This document shows, piece after piece, positions 11,034 through 17,781 of a stretch of DNA of 64,000 nt. Location of the stretch: assembly GCA_937995655.1 (NCBI GenBank), contig CALKJI010000006.1, forward strand, positions 62,001 through 126,000. The letters run 5' to 3'. Every line of letters begins with the position of its first letter. Within the stretch, counting starts at the first letter, position 1. Source of the stretch: an uncultured Pseudothermotoga sp. (lineage in GTDB: Bacteria; Thermotogota; Thermotogae; Thermotogales; DSM-5069). A program made the translations under genes and the position numbers. The notes beneath the pieces were generated by a model that worked only from the letters and a program-made list of their open reading frames with translations, was not told where the DNA came from and did no database searches.

Positions 11034-11107
11034 GCCCTTGTAGCCAGGACAGTTTACGGCTGTCCGGTAGAGACTTCCGAGCCCTATCCTCGGAATTATA
11101 CAAGGGC
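11034..11107 (-). ncRNA. Purine (guanine-type, C74) riboswitch aptamer
   Basis: A 9 bp P1 (GCCCTTGTA with TACAAGGGC) encloses TATAATTCC, P2 with loop GATAGGG, the J2/3 element GTCTCTACC, and P3 with loop CCGTAAA. This matches the purine riboswitch class. The base just before the P1 3' strand is C, the residue that pairs with guanine; adenine switches have U there. Departures from the usual aptamer are GG in place of GA before that C, an extra U after P3, and GATAGGG for GATATGG in L2. Placement in front of the purine operon with a following terminator implies an OFF switch. Confidence 0.93.
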
Positions 11108-11146
11108 ATTTCCCCGTGGGAGGGAAATATTCACTTGTACGTTTTA

Positions 11147-11155
11147 ATAATATCA
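11147..11155 (-). promoter_or_regulatory. Extended -10 promoter of the purine operon
   Basis: TGATATTAT, a TGn motif plus a 5/6 match to TATAAT, lies about 40 bases upstream of the aptamer. A good -35 at the normal distance is not seen. A small hairpin (ATTTCCC with GGGAAAT) separates it from the aptamer. Confidence 0.45.
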
Positions 11156-11231
11156 CGAACCTTGATCAAAAAGACATTTGCAAAATGTATAAAAAAACTT
11201 TACTGCAAGTTAAATCCACCACATTCAAATG

Positions 11232-11278
11232 CATAAATAAAAGATACCCGGGCAAGGTCAGATTCATGCCTCGGGTAT
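11232..11278 (-). terminator. Terminator downstream of the encapsulin operon
   Basis: ATACCCG pairs with CGGGTAT, extended by GGCA/TGCC across a bulged A, with a 12-base loop. CTTTTATTTAT follows on the minus strand. It lies about 40 bases past the encapsulin stop codon. Confidence 0.7.
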
Positions 11279-11315
11279 GGAGTACTCATGAACATAAAAG
11301 CTCATTTATTTTTGC

Positions 11316-12104
11316 CTATTTCGAACTCAATACACATACAGAAGCGGGTACATTCAGCAGTAACGCAAGGCTTTCAGATATTGAAAACTCAAATTTTTCA
11401 CCCACAGGACCTATGAAACCTATTGACATGTCCTGGCCGATTATTATTGAAGCATACGCCTCTGACTCGCTTATGAGAACACCAGAGTCTTTCAAGATAG
11501 GTGCCTTGTAAACTGATTTTACGAGAGTTCTAAGATGTTCCAATTCTGTCTGATTTCCACTCTCGTATCTTCTGAAAAGTAAGTTATATCTCTCAGGTGC
11601 TAAAGCCAGTATGTACGGTCCATGGAAACCTGCTTGGTCAAGGCGAGTGACAGCCTCAATTATGTTGTTCACAGCCTCACCAACTTTTTCCCAAGATTTT
11701 AATTCCACATTGAGCACACCTTCTGAGTTTAGTAAACCTCTGGAGGTTATACCTTCGAAAATCAATCTATCCTCGATCGTTGCGCACTCTTTTGTAACTC
11801 CAATCAAAGAAGAAAGGTCAATGGCAACGCCTTCCTTTTCATAGCTAGCAAGGTCTCTTTTGGAAATCAAGAAAGTTCTGTGAATGTAAGTCAGCGGGAG
11901 TGTCTTGATTGAAAAAATTCCAGGTCCAACTTCAACGTCTGTCAGGGATATCTGTCTCAAGCCCAGCCCAAAAGGTCCCTTGGTTGGAAGGATTTTTCTA
12001 CCTGTAAGCTGGTGTTTTGCCGTCTCAATCATGGTATTGTTAAAAAGCTCCCAGAGTTCGGTTGATATGGGGGCATCTTGCTGCATTAGGTATTTGTTTG
12101 CCAT
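11316..12104 (-). CDS. Encapsulin shell protein (family 1, HK97 fold)
   Basis: Self-assembling protein of a bacterial nanocompartment. About 262 aa, the size of the T. maritima shell. Recognisable features are the N-terminal helix region with the L-x-G-R-K segment, the P-F-G-L-G stretch, the A-x-x-E-D segment (here A-T-I-E-D-R-L-I-F-E-G), and the late G-Q-D-M-S-I-G-F motif before a hydrophobic C-terminus. The ATG at 12104 is chosen because AAGGAAGGTGAG lies just upstream and the preceding cargo gene stops two bases before it. The sequence clearly differs from the T. maritima shell as I remember it. Identity is strong; the role in iron storage is inferred from the adjacent cargo gene. Confidence 0.9.
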   Translation of the reverse strand: MANKYLMQQDAPISTELWELFNNTMIETAKHQLTGRKILPTKGPFGLGLRQISLTDVEVGPGIFSIKTLPLTYIHRTFLISKRDLASYEKEGVAIDLSSLIGVTKECATIEDRLIFEGITSRGLLNSEGVLNVELKSWEKVGEAVNNIIEAVTRLDQAGFHGPYILALAPERYNLLFRRYESGNQTELEHLRTLVKSVYKAPILKDSGVLISESEAYASIIIGQDMSIGFIGPVGEKFEFSISESLALLLNVPASVCVLSSK

Positions 12105-12105
12105 A

Positions 12106-12447
12106 TTACTCACCTTCCTTGAGAGAGCCAATAGTTGGCTCTTCATCACCCATTTCTTTGATGATGTCTTCGACTTCTTTCGCTCCTTGTTCCATGAACT
12201 GTGCCTCATCCTTTGTGAGAATCTCTAAAAGTCTTGTAAACTCTCCAATGTGAACTCTTTCTTCGTTTGCGATTTCCATCAATACCTTCTTTGCCAGGGG
12301 ATGATCTGTTGCATCGGCATGTGATAAATATTGATGTACCGCTTCATGTTCCGCAGCCACGTTCAGCCTAATGGCTCTGATTAACTCTGAAAGGGTCATT
12401 TTCCTATCGGGAATCTTCCCGCTGAAAGGATTGACAAATTCCGGCAT
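12106..12447 (-). CDS. Encapsulated ferritin-like protein (cargo)
   Basis: A 113 aa ferritin-like protein with two predicted helices. It has iron-ligand patterns A-E-H-E-A-V-H (about residues 32-38) and N-E-E-R-V-H (about 62-67), as in the short Flp/EncFtn proteins that form an active site only on dimerisation. The tail, after an acidic linker, is T-I-G-S-L-K-E, the typical family 1 encapsulin cargo-loading peptide. It is first in a two-gene unit with the shell gene. The start ATG follows TTTTAGGAGG. Expected function is ferroxidase activity inside the shell, storing mineralised iron. Confidence 0.92.
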   Translation of the reverse strand: MPEFVNPFSGKIPDRKMTLSELIRAIRLNVAAEHEAVHQYLSHADATDHPLAKKVLMEIANEERVHIGEFTRLLEILTKDEAQFMEQGAKEVEDIIKEMGDEEPTIGSLKEGE

Positions 12448-12466
12448 CTTTCCACCTCCTAAAATT

Positions 12467-12475
12467 ATTCTATCA
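12467..12475 (-). promoter_or_regulatory. Candidate extended -10 promoter of the encapsulin operon
   Basis: TGATAGAAT (TGn plus a 5/6 -10 match) lies just upstream of the TTTTAGGAGG ribosome-binding site, giving a very short leader. No convincing -35 is seen. Alternative promoters further upstream, near 12620, are possible. Confidence 0.35.
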
Positions 12476-12480
12476 TCGAA

Positions 12481-12621
12481 CTAGATCTTTAGATTCTGGA
12501 TGAGCCTTTTGGTGTAAAAGTTCTTTGAGTGGTATTTCATTTGTACAAGCTTCTGAATGCTGTTTATTCCATATTCGCTAGAAATTGCTCCTTCATTGGT
12601 TTTTATAAAATTCTCCAGTAG
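12481..12621 (-). pseudogene. Short coding-like remnant upstream of the encapsulin operon
   Basis: One minus-strand frame stays open for about 46 codons between two stops and reads like protein sequence (for example E-Y-G-I-N-S-I-Q-K-L-V-Q-M-K-Y then F-Y-T-K-R-L-I-Q-N-L-K-I). There is no ATG/GTG start with an SD. It may be the 3' end of a lost gene, or chance. I do not recognise the family. Confidence 0.25.
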
Positions 12622-12665
12622 TCATAGATTCAATTGAGAATCACTTAAATAATTAATCTTTTAGA

Positions 12666-13415
12666 TCAGATGTGTTTATATCCTAATTTTTGTGATATCA
12701 ACTTGGCACAATCAACTACCTTGATTGAAAGGCTTTCAATAACATCATCTGATAGCACCGAAGCCGCACCAGATATGCTGATGGCAGCTATGGGGTAAGA
12801 TTCGTGATTCAGTATGACAGCTCCTATACATTTTATACCAACTTCGCTTTCTTCATTGTCTACAGCATAACCACGGGTTTTTATCCTGGCGATTTCGTCG
12901 CGAAGTTTCTGGATGTCCGTTATTGTTTTCTCTGTCCTCTTTATCAGTCTTACAGCACTCAAGTATTCTTCAAATTCCTTTGCAGGTAGGTGGGCCAAAA
13001 TTGCCTTGCCGGCCGAAGTTGAATATAATGGTGCGCGCATACCGATCTTTGAAACCATAGGAATACTGTTGATACCCTCGACTTTATCAAGATAGACTCC
13101 TTCAAAACCATCTTTAATTATTAAATGCACGGTTTGACCAGTTTTTGTCATCAAATCTACTAAATCTTTGTGTGCCATATCTCTGATGTCGAATCTTCTT
13201 AGAATGATTGAACCATACTCCAGCAGCTTAAATCCAGGGTGATAGGTTTTGCCATCACGCCTTGTGAGGTAACCGTATTCTGTAAAAACAACCAAATATT
13301 TGCATGCGTTGGAGATACTCATAGAGAAATGTTTTGATATCTCACTGGCTGTTACTCCCTTTGGTGCTTTTACGATGTAATCGAGTATCTCAATACCCTT
13401 TTTGAGCGTATGCAA
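12666..13415 (-). CDS. IclR-family transcriptional regulator
   Basis: Winged-helix repressor/activator, 249 aa. The N-terminal HTH (about residues 5-60, containing V-T-A-S-E-I-S-K-H-F) is followed by the IclR effector domain with A-P-L-Y-S-T-S-A-G-K-A-I-L-A (about 128-141) and the C-terminal A-A-I-S-I-S-G-A. The start codon is TTG, with AAAGGAGAT six bases upstream; the kdgF stop lies inside that SD region. It is the last gene of the uronate operon, so it is probably the local KdgR-type regulator responding to a uronate intermediate. That function is inferred from context. Confidence 0.88.
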   Translation of the reverse strand: MHTLKKGIEILDYIVKAPKGVTASEISKHFSMSISNACKYLVVFTEYGYLTRRDGKTYHPGFKLLEYGSIILRRFDIRDMAHKDLVDLMTKTGQTVHLIIKDGFEGVYLDKVEGINSIPMVSKIGMRAPLYSTSAGKAILAHLPAKEFEEYLSAVRLIKRTEKTITDIQKLRDEIARIKTRGYAVDNEESEVGIKCIGAVILNHESYPIAAISISGAASVLSDDVIESLSIKVVDCAKLISQKLGYKHI

Positions 13416-13418
13416 GAT

Positions 13419-13757
13419 TTAATCTCCTTTCTTTAGAAAATCTTCTCTGATTGGTGTAAAGACATCGACAAGTGAACCATCTGTGATTGCCTTTACCCAG
13501 TGTGAAACGTCTGATGGAATGTAGATACTGTAGCCCTGTTTTACTTCATACTCTTTGTCGTCAATGAAATATATGAAATCACCTTCAACTACATAGGAGA
13601 GCTGCTCGTGTTTGTGTGAGTGTGGATCACTTGTCGCACCCTTTGTGAAAAAAACCTGGGTCATCATCAGGGATCCGCCCCAAGCCAAAACACGCATTTG
13701 GATTCCTTCTTTGATTGTTCTTCTCTGTATCGTGTTAACATCGACGATACTGATCAT
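13419..13757 (-). CDS. kdgF: Cupin protein, KdgF-like (unsaturated uronate ring-opening)
   Basis: Single-domain cupin, 112 aa. The metal-binding pattern is H-S-H-K-H-E-Q (about residues 47-53) with a later H-W in S-D-V-S-H-W-V. Length, the S-H-K-H-E-Q motif and the P-S-D-V-x-H pattern fit KdgF, which converts 4,5-unsaturated monouronates from pectin or alginate breakdown to the linear keto form. It overlaps the dehydrogenase gene by 4 bp and sits between KduD-like and IclR genes, which supports the role. A generic cupin of another sugar pathway cannot be excluded. Confidence 0.75.
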   Translation of the reverse strand: MISIVDVNTIQRRTIKEGIQMRVLAWGGSLMMTQVFFTKGATSDPHSHKHEQLSYVVEGDFIYFIDDKEYEVKQGYSIYIPSDVSHWVKAITDGSLVDVFTPIREDFLKKGD

Positions 13758-14521
13758 CTACATAGCCACCCCCCGTCTACAGGAATCACCGCACCTGTGA
13801 CATAATCAGATGCTGAACTTGCCAAGAAAACGACTACACCCTTCAAATCCTCTGGATCGCCCCATCTTCCCATGGGAATTCTTGAAAGGATCTCTCTGTT
13901 TCTACTTTCATCCATCCTCAGTGGTTCGGTGTTCTTTGTTGCCATATATCCTGGTGCAATGGCGTTTACATTTATTCCATATGGTGCCAACTCATTGGCA
14001 AGAACCTTCGTCAATCCAACGATCCCATGTTTTGAGACCGTGTACGCCGTTGTGAGAATACCTCCTTGGAAGGATAGCATCGAAGCAATATTGATTATCT
14101 TCCCTCTTGTCTTTCTTTCTATTACATATCGTGCAAATCGTTGAGATAGTACAAAAACTGATTTGAGGTTCACGGTCATCACTTCATCCCAATCTTTTTC
14201 AGCATATTGTGTCGCAGGTGCTCTGCGAATTATTCCCGCGTTGTTAACTAAGATGTCAATTTTGCCAAAGCTCTCAACAGATTTGTCGATGATAGAAGAG
14301 GTATTCGATGAATCTTTCAGATCCATCCTTAGTTCCAGATACCTTCTATTGAGGCTCTCAACCATCTTTTTTGTTTCTGTTTGATCGGAAGATCTGCTCA
14401 CTCCAACTATATCTGCACCAGCTTCGGCTAATGCGATAGCCATTGCCTGACCAAGCCCACGGGAAGCACCCGTAACTATTGCAACCTTTCCTGACAATGA
14501 AAAACTCTCCATAATGCTCAT
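13754..14521 (-). CDS. SDR-family 2-deoxy-D-gluconate 3-dehydrogenase-like (KduD)
   Basis: Classical short-chain dehydrogenase, 255 aa. It has T-G-A-S-R-G-L-G (residues ~18-25) for NAD(P) binding, N-N-A-G at ~93, catalytic Ser in the I-A-S-M-L-S segment, and Y-T-V-S-K at ~160, with the C-terminal G-A-V-I-P-V-D-G-G-W. In pectin catabolism KduD oxidises or reduces the 2-keto-3-deoxygluconate-type intermediate. The start ATG follows GAGAGGTG. Family assignment is firm; the substrate is inferred from the KdgF and isomerase neighbours. Confidence 0.82.
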   Translation of the reverse strand: MSIMESFSLSGKVAIVTGASRGLGQAMAIALAEAGADIVGVSRSSDQTETKKMVESLNRRYLELRMDLKDSSNTSSIIDKSVESFGKIDILVNNAGIIRRAPATQYAEKDWDEVMTVNLKSVFVLSQRFARYVIERKTRGKIINIASMLSFQGGILTTAYTVSKHGIVGLTKVLANELAPYGINVNAIAPGYMATKNTEPLRMDESRNREILSRIPMGRWGDPEDLKGVVVFLASSASDYVTGAVIPVDGGWLCR

Positions 14522-14533
14522 TCTCTACACCTC

Positions 14534-15376
14534 TCATATGGAAAGATTGTTTTCAATGTTCTTGATCATCTTTGTGGCCAAATCTACAAATCTTAAATCT
14601 GGATCGACATAGGGTACCTGTATTCTCTTGGGACCTGCCAAGAACCACAGATAGTACACGGTGAAACCTGGTGCTGCAACAACTGTATGATAGCCCTTTG
14701 GTATCAAGTGCAATGTGTTGTCTTGGACCACATAACTGGCATCCAAGTCTCTCGAGTCAGTATAATGCCTTGCAAGTCCAAAACCTTTGGGATGATCGGT
14801 TTTGTAAAAGTAAATCTCTTCTAAATAACTTTCATCTGGAAGATTATCATTTTCATGCCTGTGTGGCGGATATGTTGACCAGTTTCCTGAGGGAGTGAAG
14901 GTCTCACCTATCATCAGTCTCATGGCAGGATGATTTTGATCAACTGCAATCTGATGATAGGTTCTTGAGTAATTCGAGACACCCCATTTTCCCGATGCAA
15001 CTTCCTCTGGTTTTATCAAGTATGGTTCTATAAAAGTTTCTTCATCGACCTTTGCTTTTGCCAAGGCGATTTCCGCACTGTCTTGTTGGCTAGTTTGAAG
15101 GGTGAAGACAGATCTTGGAGGTATATAGACTGAAAAAGGTTTGCCTTGAAAAACATTTTTTCTTGTGCCAATGTTCTTAAATTCTCTGTCTCTAACAGAT
15201 ACATCACACTTTCCAGAGAGCACAACTAAGAAAATCTCATAATCTGAACTGTTCGAAAAGTATTCCTGCGAAGGAGAAAGTAAAATTCTTTCAAAACCAA
15301 GATAGCTCATACCATTGTCTGGTGGATCGGTTCTGAATATTCTCTCTTGCTTTGGTAATTGTAAGAAATACTGCAC
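14534..15376 (-). CDS. IolB/KduI-type 5-deoxy-glucuronate isomerase-like bicupin
   Basis: About 280 aa bicupin. The central block G-N-W-S-T-Y-P-P-H-R-H followed by L-E-E-I-Y-F-Y-K, and the later P-K-G-Y-H-T-V-V-A-A-P-G, are IolB-family signatures (metal-binding His and Glu). IolB isomerises 5-deoxy-glucuronate in inositol catabolism, but no inositol genes are nearby. With kdgF and a KduD-like gene it probably does the KduI step, isomerising 5-keto-4-deoxyuronate; this is inference. The start is placed at the GTG at 15376, six bases after GAGGTGA; the GTG at 15385 lies inside that SD. Confidence 0.75.
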   Translation of the reverse strand: MQYFLQLPKQERIFRTDPPDNGMSYLGFERILLSPSQEYFSNSSDYEIFLVVLSGKCDVSVRDREFKNIGTRKNVFQGKPFSVYIPPRSVFTLQTSQQDSAEIALAKAKVDEETFIEPYLIKPEEVASGKWGVSNYSRTYHQIAVDQNHPAMRLMIGETFTPSGNWSTYPPHRHENDNLPDESYLEEIYFYKTDHPKGFGLARHYTDSRDLDASYVVQDNTLHLIPKGYHTVVAAPGFTVYYLWFLAGPKRIQVPYVDPDLRFVDLATKMIKNIENNLSI

Positions 15377-15401
15377 AGGAATCACCTCATTGTCATTTTA
15401 T

Positions 15402-15462
15402 GAAAGTGACTTTCTTTTTACGACATATTAATAGCGTAGCAGTTTCCTCATGACAGTGTCAA
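15402..15462 (-). promoter_or_regulatory. Probable promoter/operator region of the uronate operon
   Basis: A perfect TTGACA (15457-15462, minus strand) overlaps the 11-base palindrome TGACAGTGTCA (15451-15461). Its -10 partner is weak (TACGCT at 18 bp spacing). A second inverted repeat, GAAAG-TGA-CTTTC, lies at 15402-15414 between the promoter and the start codon. Either could bind the IclR regulator encoded in the operon. Confidence 0.45.
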
Positions 15463-15555
15463 GTTCAAAAAATATGGCAAGCGGCGAAATCTTTTGATCA
15501 AATTTTGTTGCAAAATCTTTCCAGAAAAACCGTTCTTTGTTGAGCCTTTCTACGC

Positions 15556-15561
15556 TATACT
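15556..15561 (+). promoter_or_regulatory. -10 element of the VIT1-fusion gene
   Basis: TATACT precedes the gene by only seven bases. A transcript from it would begin near the GTG at 15568, so the message is either leaderless or is translated from a downstream non-standard start after AAGGAGG (15571-15577). The -35 is poor. Confidence 0.35.
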
Positions 15562-15567
15562 ATTTTT

Positions 15568-16419
15568 GTGAAGGAGGAAGTTATACTGACTAACTTTCAA
15601 AAAAACGAGATAACCGAACACGTTGTTTACAGAATACTTGCAAAGCAAAATAGATCAGATAATTCAGCGATCTTAACCAAAATATCGCGTGAGGAACTTG
15701 CTCACTATGAAAAAATCCGTTCCTTAACAAAGGTAGACAAAGGGCCGAACTGGTTGAAGGTATTTTTGTATGTTGCTCTCGCAAAGATCCTTGGCTTGAC
15801 CTTCGCATTGAAATTGATGGAAAGGGGCGAAGAAAAAGCCCAGAAGAACTACTCACTATCTCAAGAAGATCTTTTGAAAGAACTAGCTAGGGATGAAAAA
15901 GTACATGAACAAGAGTTACTCGAACTTATCAATGAAGAAAGACTCGACTACATAGGTTCGATGGTTCTTGGATTGAACGATGCCCTCGTTGAATTGACAG
16001 GAGCGTTGGCTGGTCTCACGTTGGCTGTACAGAAAGCATCTATCGTGGCTCTTTCGGGTATAATAACTGGTATAGCTGCAGCTCTTTCTATGTCAGCTTC
16101 TGATTATTTATCAAGAAAGTCAGAAGGTGGAGAGAAAAAACCGCTTAGATCTGCTCTGTACACAGGCATTGCTTATATATTCACCGTTTTGTTTTTGACC
16201 TTCCCCTATCTTGTTCTGAAAAACCCTTTCATCGCACTTTCTCTGACCGTTTTGAATGCGATTTTTGTCATTTTCGTCTTCACATTCTTCTTGTCTGTTG
16301 TTAAAGATCAAAGTTTTGGCAAAAATTTTGTAGAGATGTTATCGATAAGTATGGGGGTAGCAGCGGTCTCATTTTTCATAGGCCTCTTCGTCAGAAGGTT
16401 TTTCAACATCGATATCTGA
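15568..16419 (+). CDS. Ferritin-like/VIT1 fusion membrane iron transporter (MbfA-like)
   Basis: The N-terminal ~125 residues form a rubrerythrin/ferritin-like domain with E-E-L-A-H-Y-E (about 47-53) and D-E-K-V-H-E-Q (about 109-115) iron-ligand patterns. The rest is a CCC1/VIT1-type membrane domain with five hydrophobic segments and the G-L-N-D-A-L-V-E-L-T-G-A-L-A-G motif at about 134-148. Known relatives (bacterial MbfA, plant/yeast VIT1/CCC1) export Fe2+ or Mn2+. The start is uncertain: a GTG at 15568 opens the frame, but AAGGAGG lies inside it and no ATG/GTG/TTG follows at the right distance. The 3' end overlaps the convergent DUF4129 gene by 51 bp. Confidence 0.87.
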   Translation: MKEEVILTNFQKNEITEHVVYRILAKQNRSDNSAILTKISREELAHYEKIRSLTKVDKGPNWLKVFLYVALAKILGLTFALKLMERGEEKAQKNYSLSQEDLLKELARDEKVHEQELLELINEERLDYIGSMVLGLNDALVELTGALAGLTLAVQKASIVALSGIITGIAAALSMSASDYLSRKSEGGEKKPLRSALYTGIAYIFTVLFLTFPYLVLKNPFIALSLTVLNAIFVIFVFTFFLSVVKDQSFGKNFVEMLSISMGVAAVSFFIGLFVRRFFNIDI

Positions 16420-17781
16420 CATAGTTCCATTCTGAGTTTGATTCTGCATGTTTTGAACAAATCGGATCATATTTTCGTAAAAAACTTTCATCTGCTGTTG
16501 AGTCATTTCTTGGTGTGCGTATCTCAGTTTCACGTATGTATCCGTAACTATAGAAAGGTTCTCCTGTTCTCCAGTCACTGCAAGTATCTCAAGAGGTGTT
16601 AAATGATGAAGGTTGCTGAAGTACTTTCTTCTAAGCCACCAATAGGCACCAAAAATGAATTTCTTGGTAGGTTCGAATTCTGGAACCTTATCGAGTGGAT
16701 AGATCTGCACATCCTCAGGTATCTGTTCTTGAATTTTCTCTGCTTGTGGTGCTTTGAGTCTTGCAGTTCTAAAGATTGAGTATACTATAACTGTAGATAC
16801 AGCCGAAAGTAAGATTACCGTTATTGTATCAAGAATTTTCATAAGGTTCAAAGGTAAATTACCTGTCTGTTCATCCTCAATTGTTATGACTGTAGCATTC
16901 GAAGAGATTTGAAGGTTTTGTTCATTCTGAGTGATACTCTGTTCAATCTGTGAAAGTTCCTCAAAGCCTTTCTCCGATGGCTTTATGAGCCTAAACAATA
17001 ATGATAAAGAGCTTACCACAATGGCAAAGAACAGTGCCCCTAAGATCAGTAATTTCAATGTTCCTTTGATTCCAAAGTTTCCCAGCGTGAAGGTGAATAA
17101 AAGTATCCCAAATAGTGTCAATATCACAGGAAACCAGATCTTATCTATGAACTCCGTTAGTTTGGTTTTCTGTGATTCTTGGTGCCTTTGGGATTTTCTG
17201 ACGATGATGATCTGCCCTTGAGGTTGTTCTTGTCTTTGATTTTCTCTCACGGCTGGGATCGCCGAAAGGACAGGTTTTAATGGAAATAGATTGATCTGTG
17301 AAAACAATGCAGAGATCAGCAGAATCAAAGCTATGTATAAAAGTGCAACTTTGAAGTTGAATGTCTTTGCTTTACCGGCATACCAGATGCCAGTCAGGAC
17401 TCCAAAAAATAAAAGGTCAAGGACGGTTCCGTGTGGTCTTACCAGACTAAGATAAACTCCCAGGAAAATCAGCGAAGTTATAGAAATTATACCGCTCGAT
17501 GTGAATATCAATATCAAAGCCATTGCCACCAAGGACAGCAAGATCGATTCAAAAAAATCTGTTTTGAGAATCCCAGCAATAACCGTGTTGGTTATGAAGA
17601 TCAAAGGCAAAATGAGTAATATTGAACAACCAAGGTCTGAATCCAGAAGCACGGTGAGAAAGACGGTGAGTGCCACAAGCAACAGGCTTGCCCACAGGGG
17701 CAATGGTGAACTAAAGATATAAAAGGCTATTATGCTCAAGATGATGTAGCTTAGTATTTTTTCAAAAACTCTGGATTTCAT
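16369..17781 (-). CDS. Membrane protein with C-terminal DUF4129-like domain
   Basis: About 470 aa. Six or so hydrophobic segments (residues ~10-170), a polar Gln-rich linker, two more helices (~218-262), an acidic stretch, a single helix at ~320, and a C-terminal cytoplasmic part with F-G-A-Y-W-W-L-R-R-K and L-T-P-L-E-I-L as in DUF4129. In many bacteria this domain closes a transglutaminase-like protein in MoxR/DUF58 operons, but here there is no transglutaminase core or Cys-His-Asp triad. ATG at 17781 behind AGGAGGT; overlaps the DUF58 gene by 20 bp. Last gene of the fluoride-switch operon. Function unknown. Confidence 0.75.
   Translation of the reverse strand: MKSRVFEKILSYIILSIIAFYIFSSPLPLWASLLLVALTVFLTVLLDSDLGCSILLILPLIFITNTVIAGILKTDFFESILLSLVAMALILIFTSSGIISITSLIFLGVYLSLVRPHGTVLDLLFFGVLTGIWYAGKAKTFNFKVALLYIALILLISALFSQINLFPLKPVLSAIPAVRENQRQEQPQGQIIIVRKSQRHQESQKTKLTEFIDKIWFPVILTLFGILLFTFTLGNFGIKGTLKLLILGALFFAIVVSSLSLLFRLIKPSEKGFEELSQIEQSITQNEQNLQISSNATVITIEDEQTGNLPLNLMKILDTITVILLSAVSTVIVYSIFRTARLKAPQAEKIQEQIPEDVQIYPLDKVPEFEPTKKFIFGAYWWLRRKYFSNLHHLTPLEILAVTGEQENLSIVTDTYVKLRYAHQEMTQQQMKVFYENMIRFVQNMQNQTQNGTMSDIDVEKPSDEEAYEK

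Noticed and set aside
11116-11511. Plus-strand frame of 131 codons
   Set aside because: It overlaps the purine leader, the encapsulin terminator and the encapsulin gene in antisense, and has no SD.
14534-15376. Inositol catabolism (true IolB role)
   Set aside because: No iolC, iolD, iolE or iolG-like gene is nearby; kdgF and KduD-like neighbours favour uronate catabolism, though the family name is kept.
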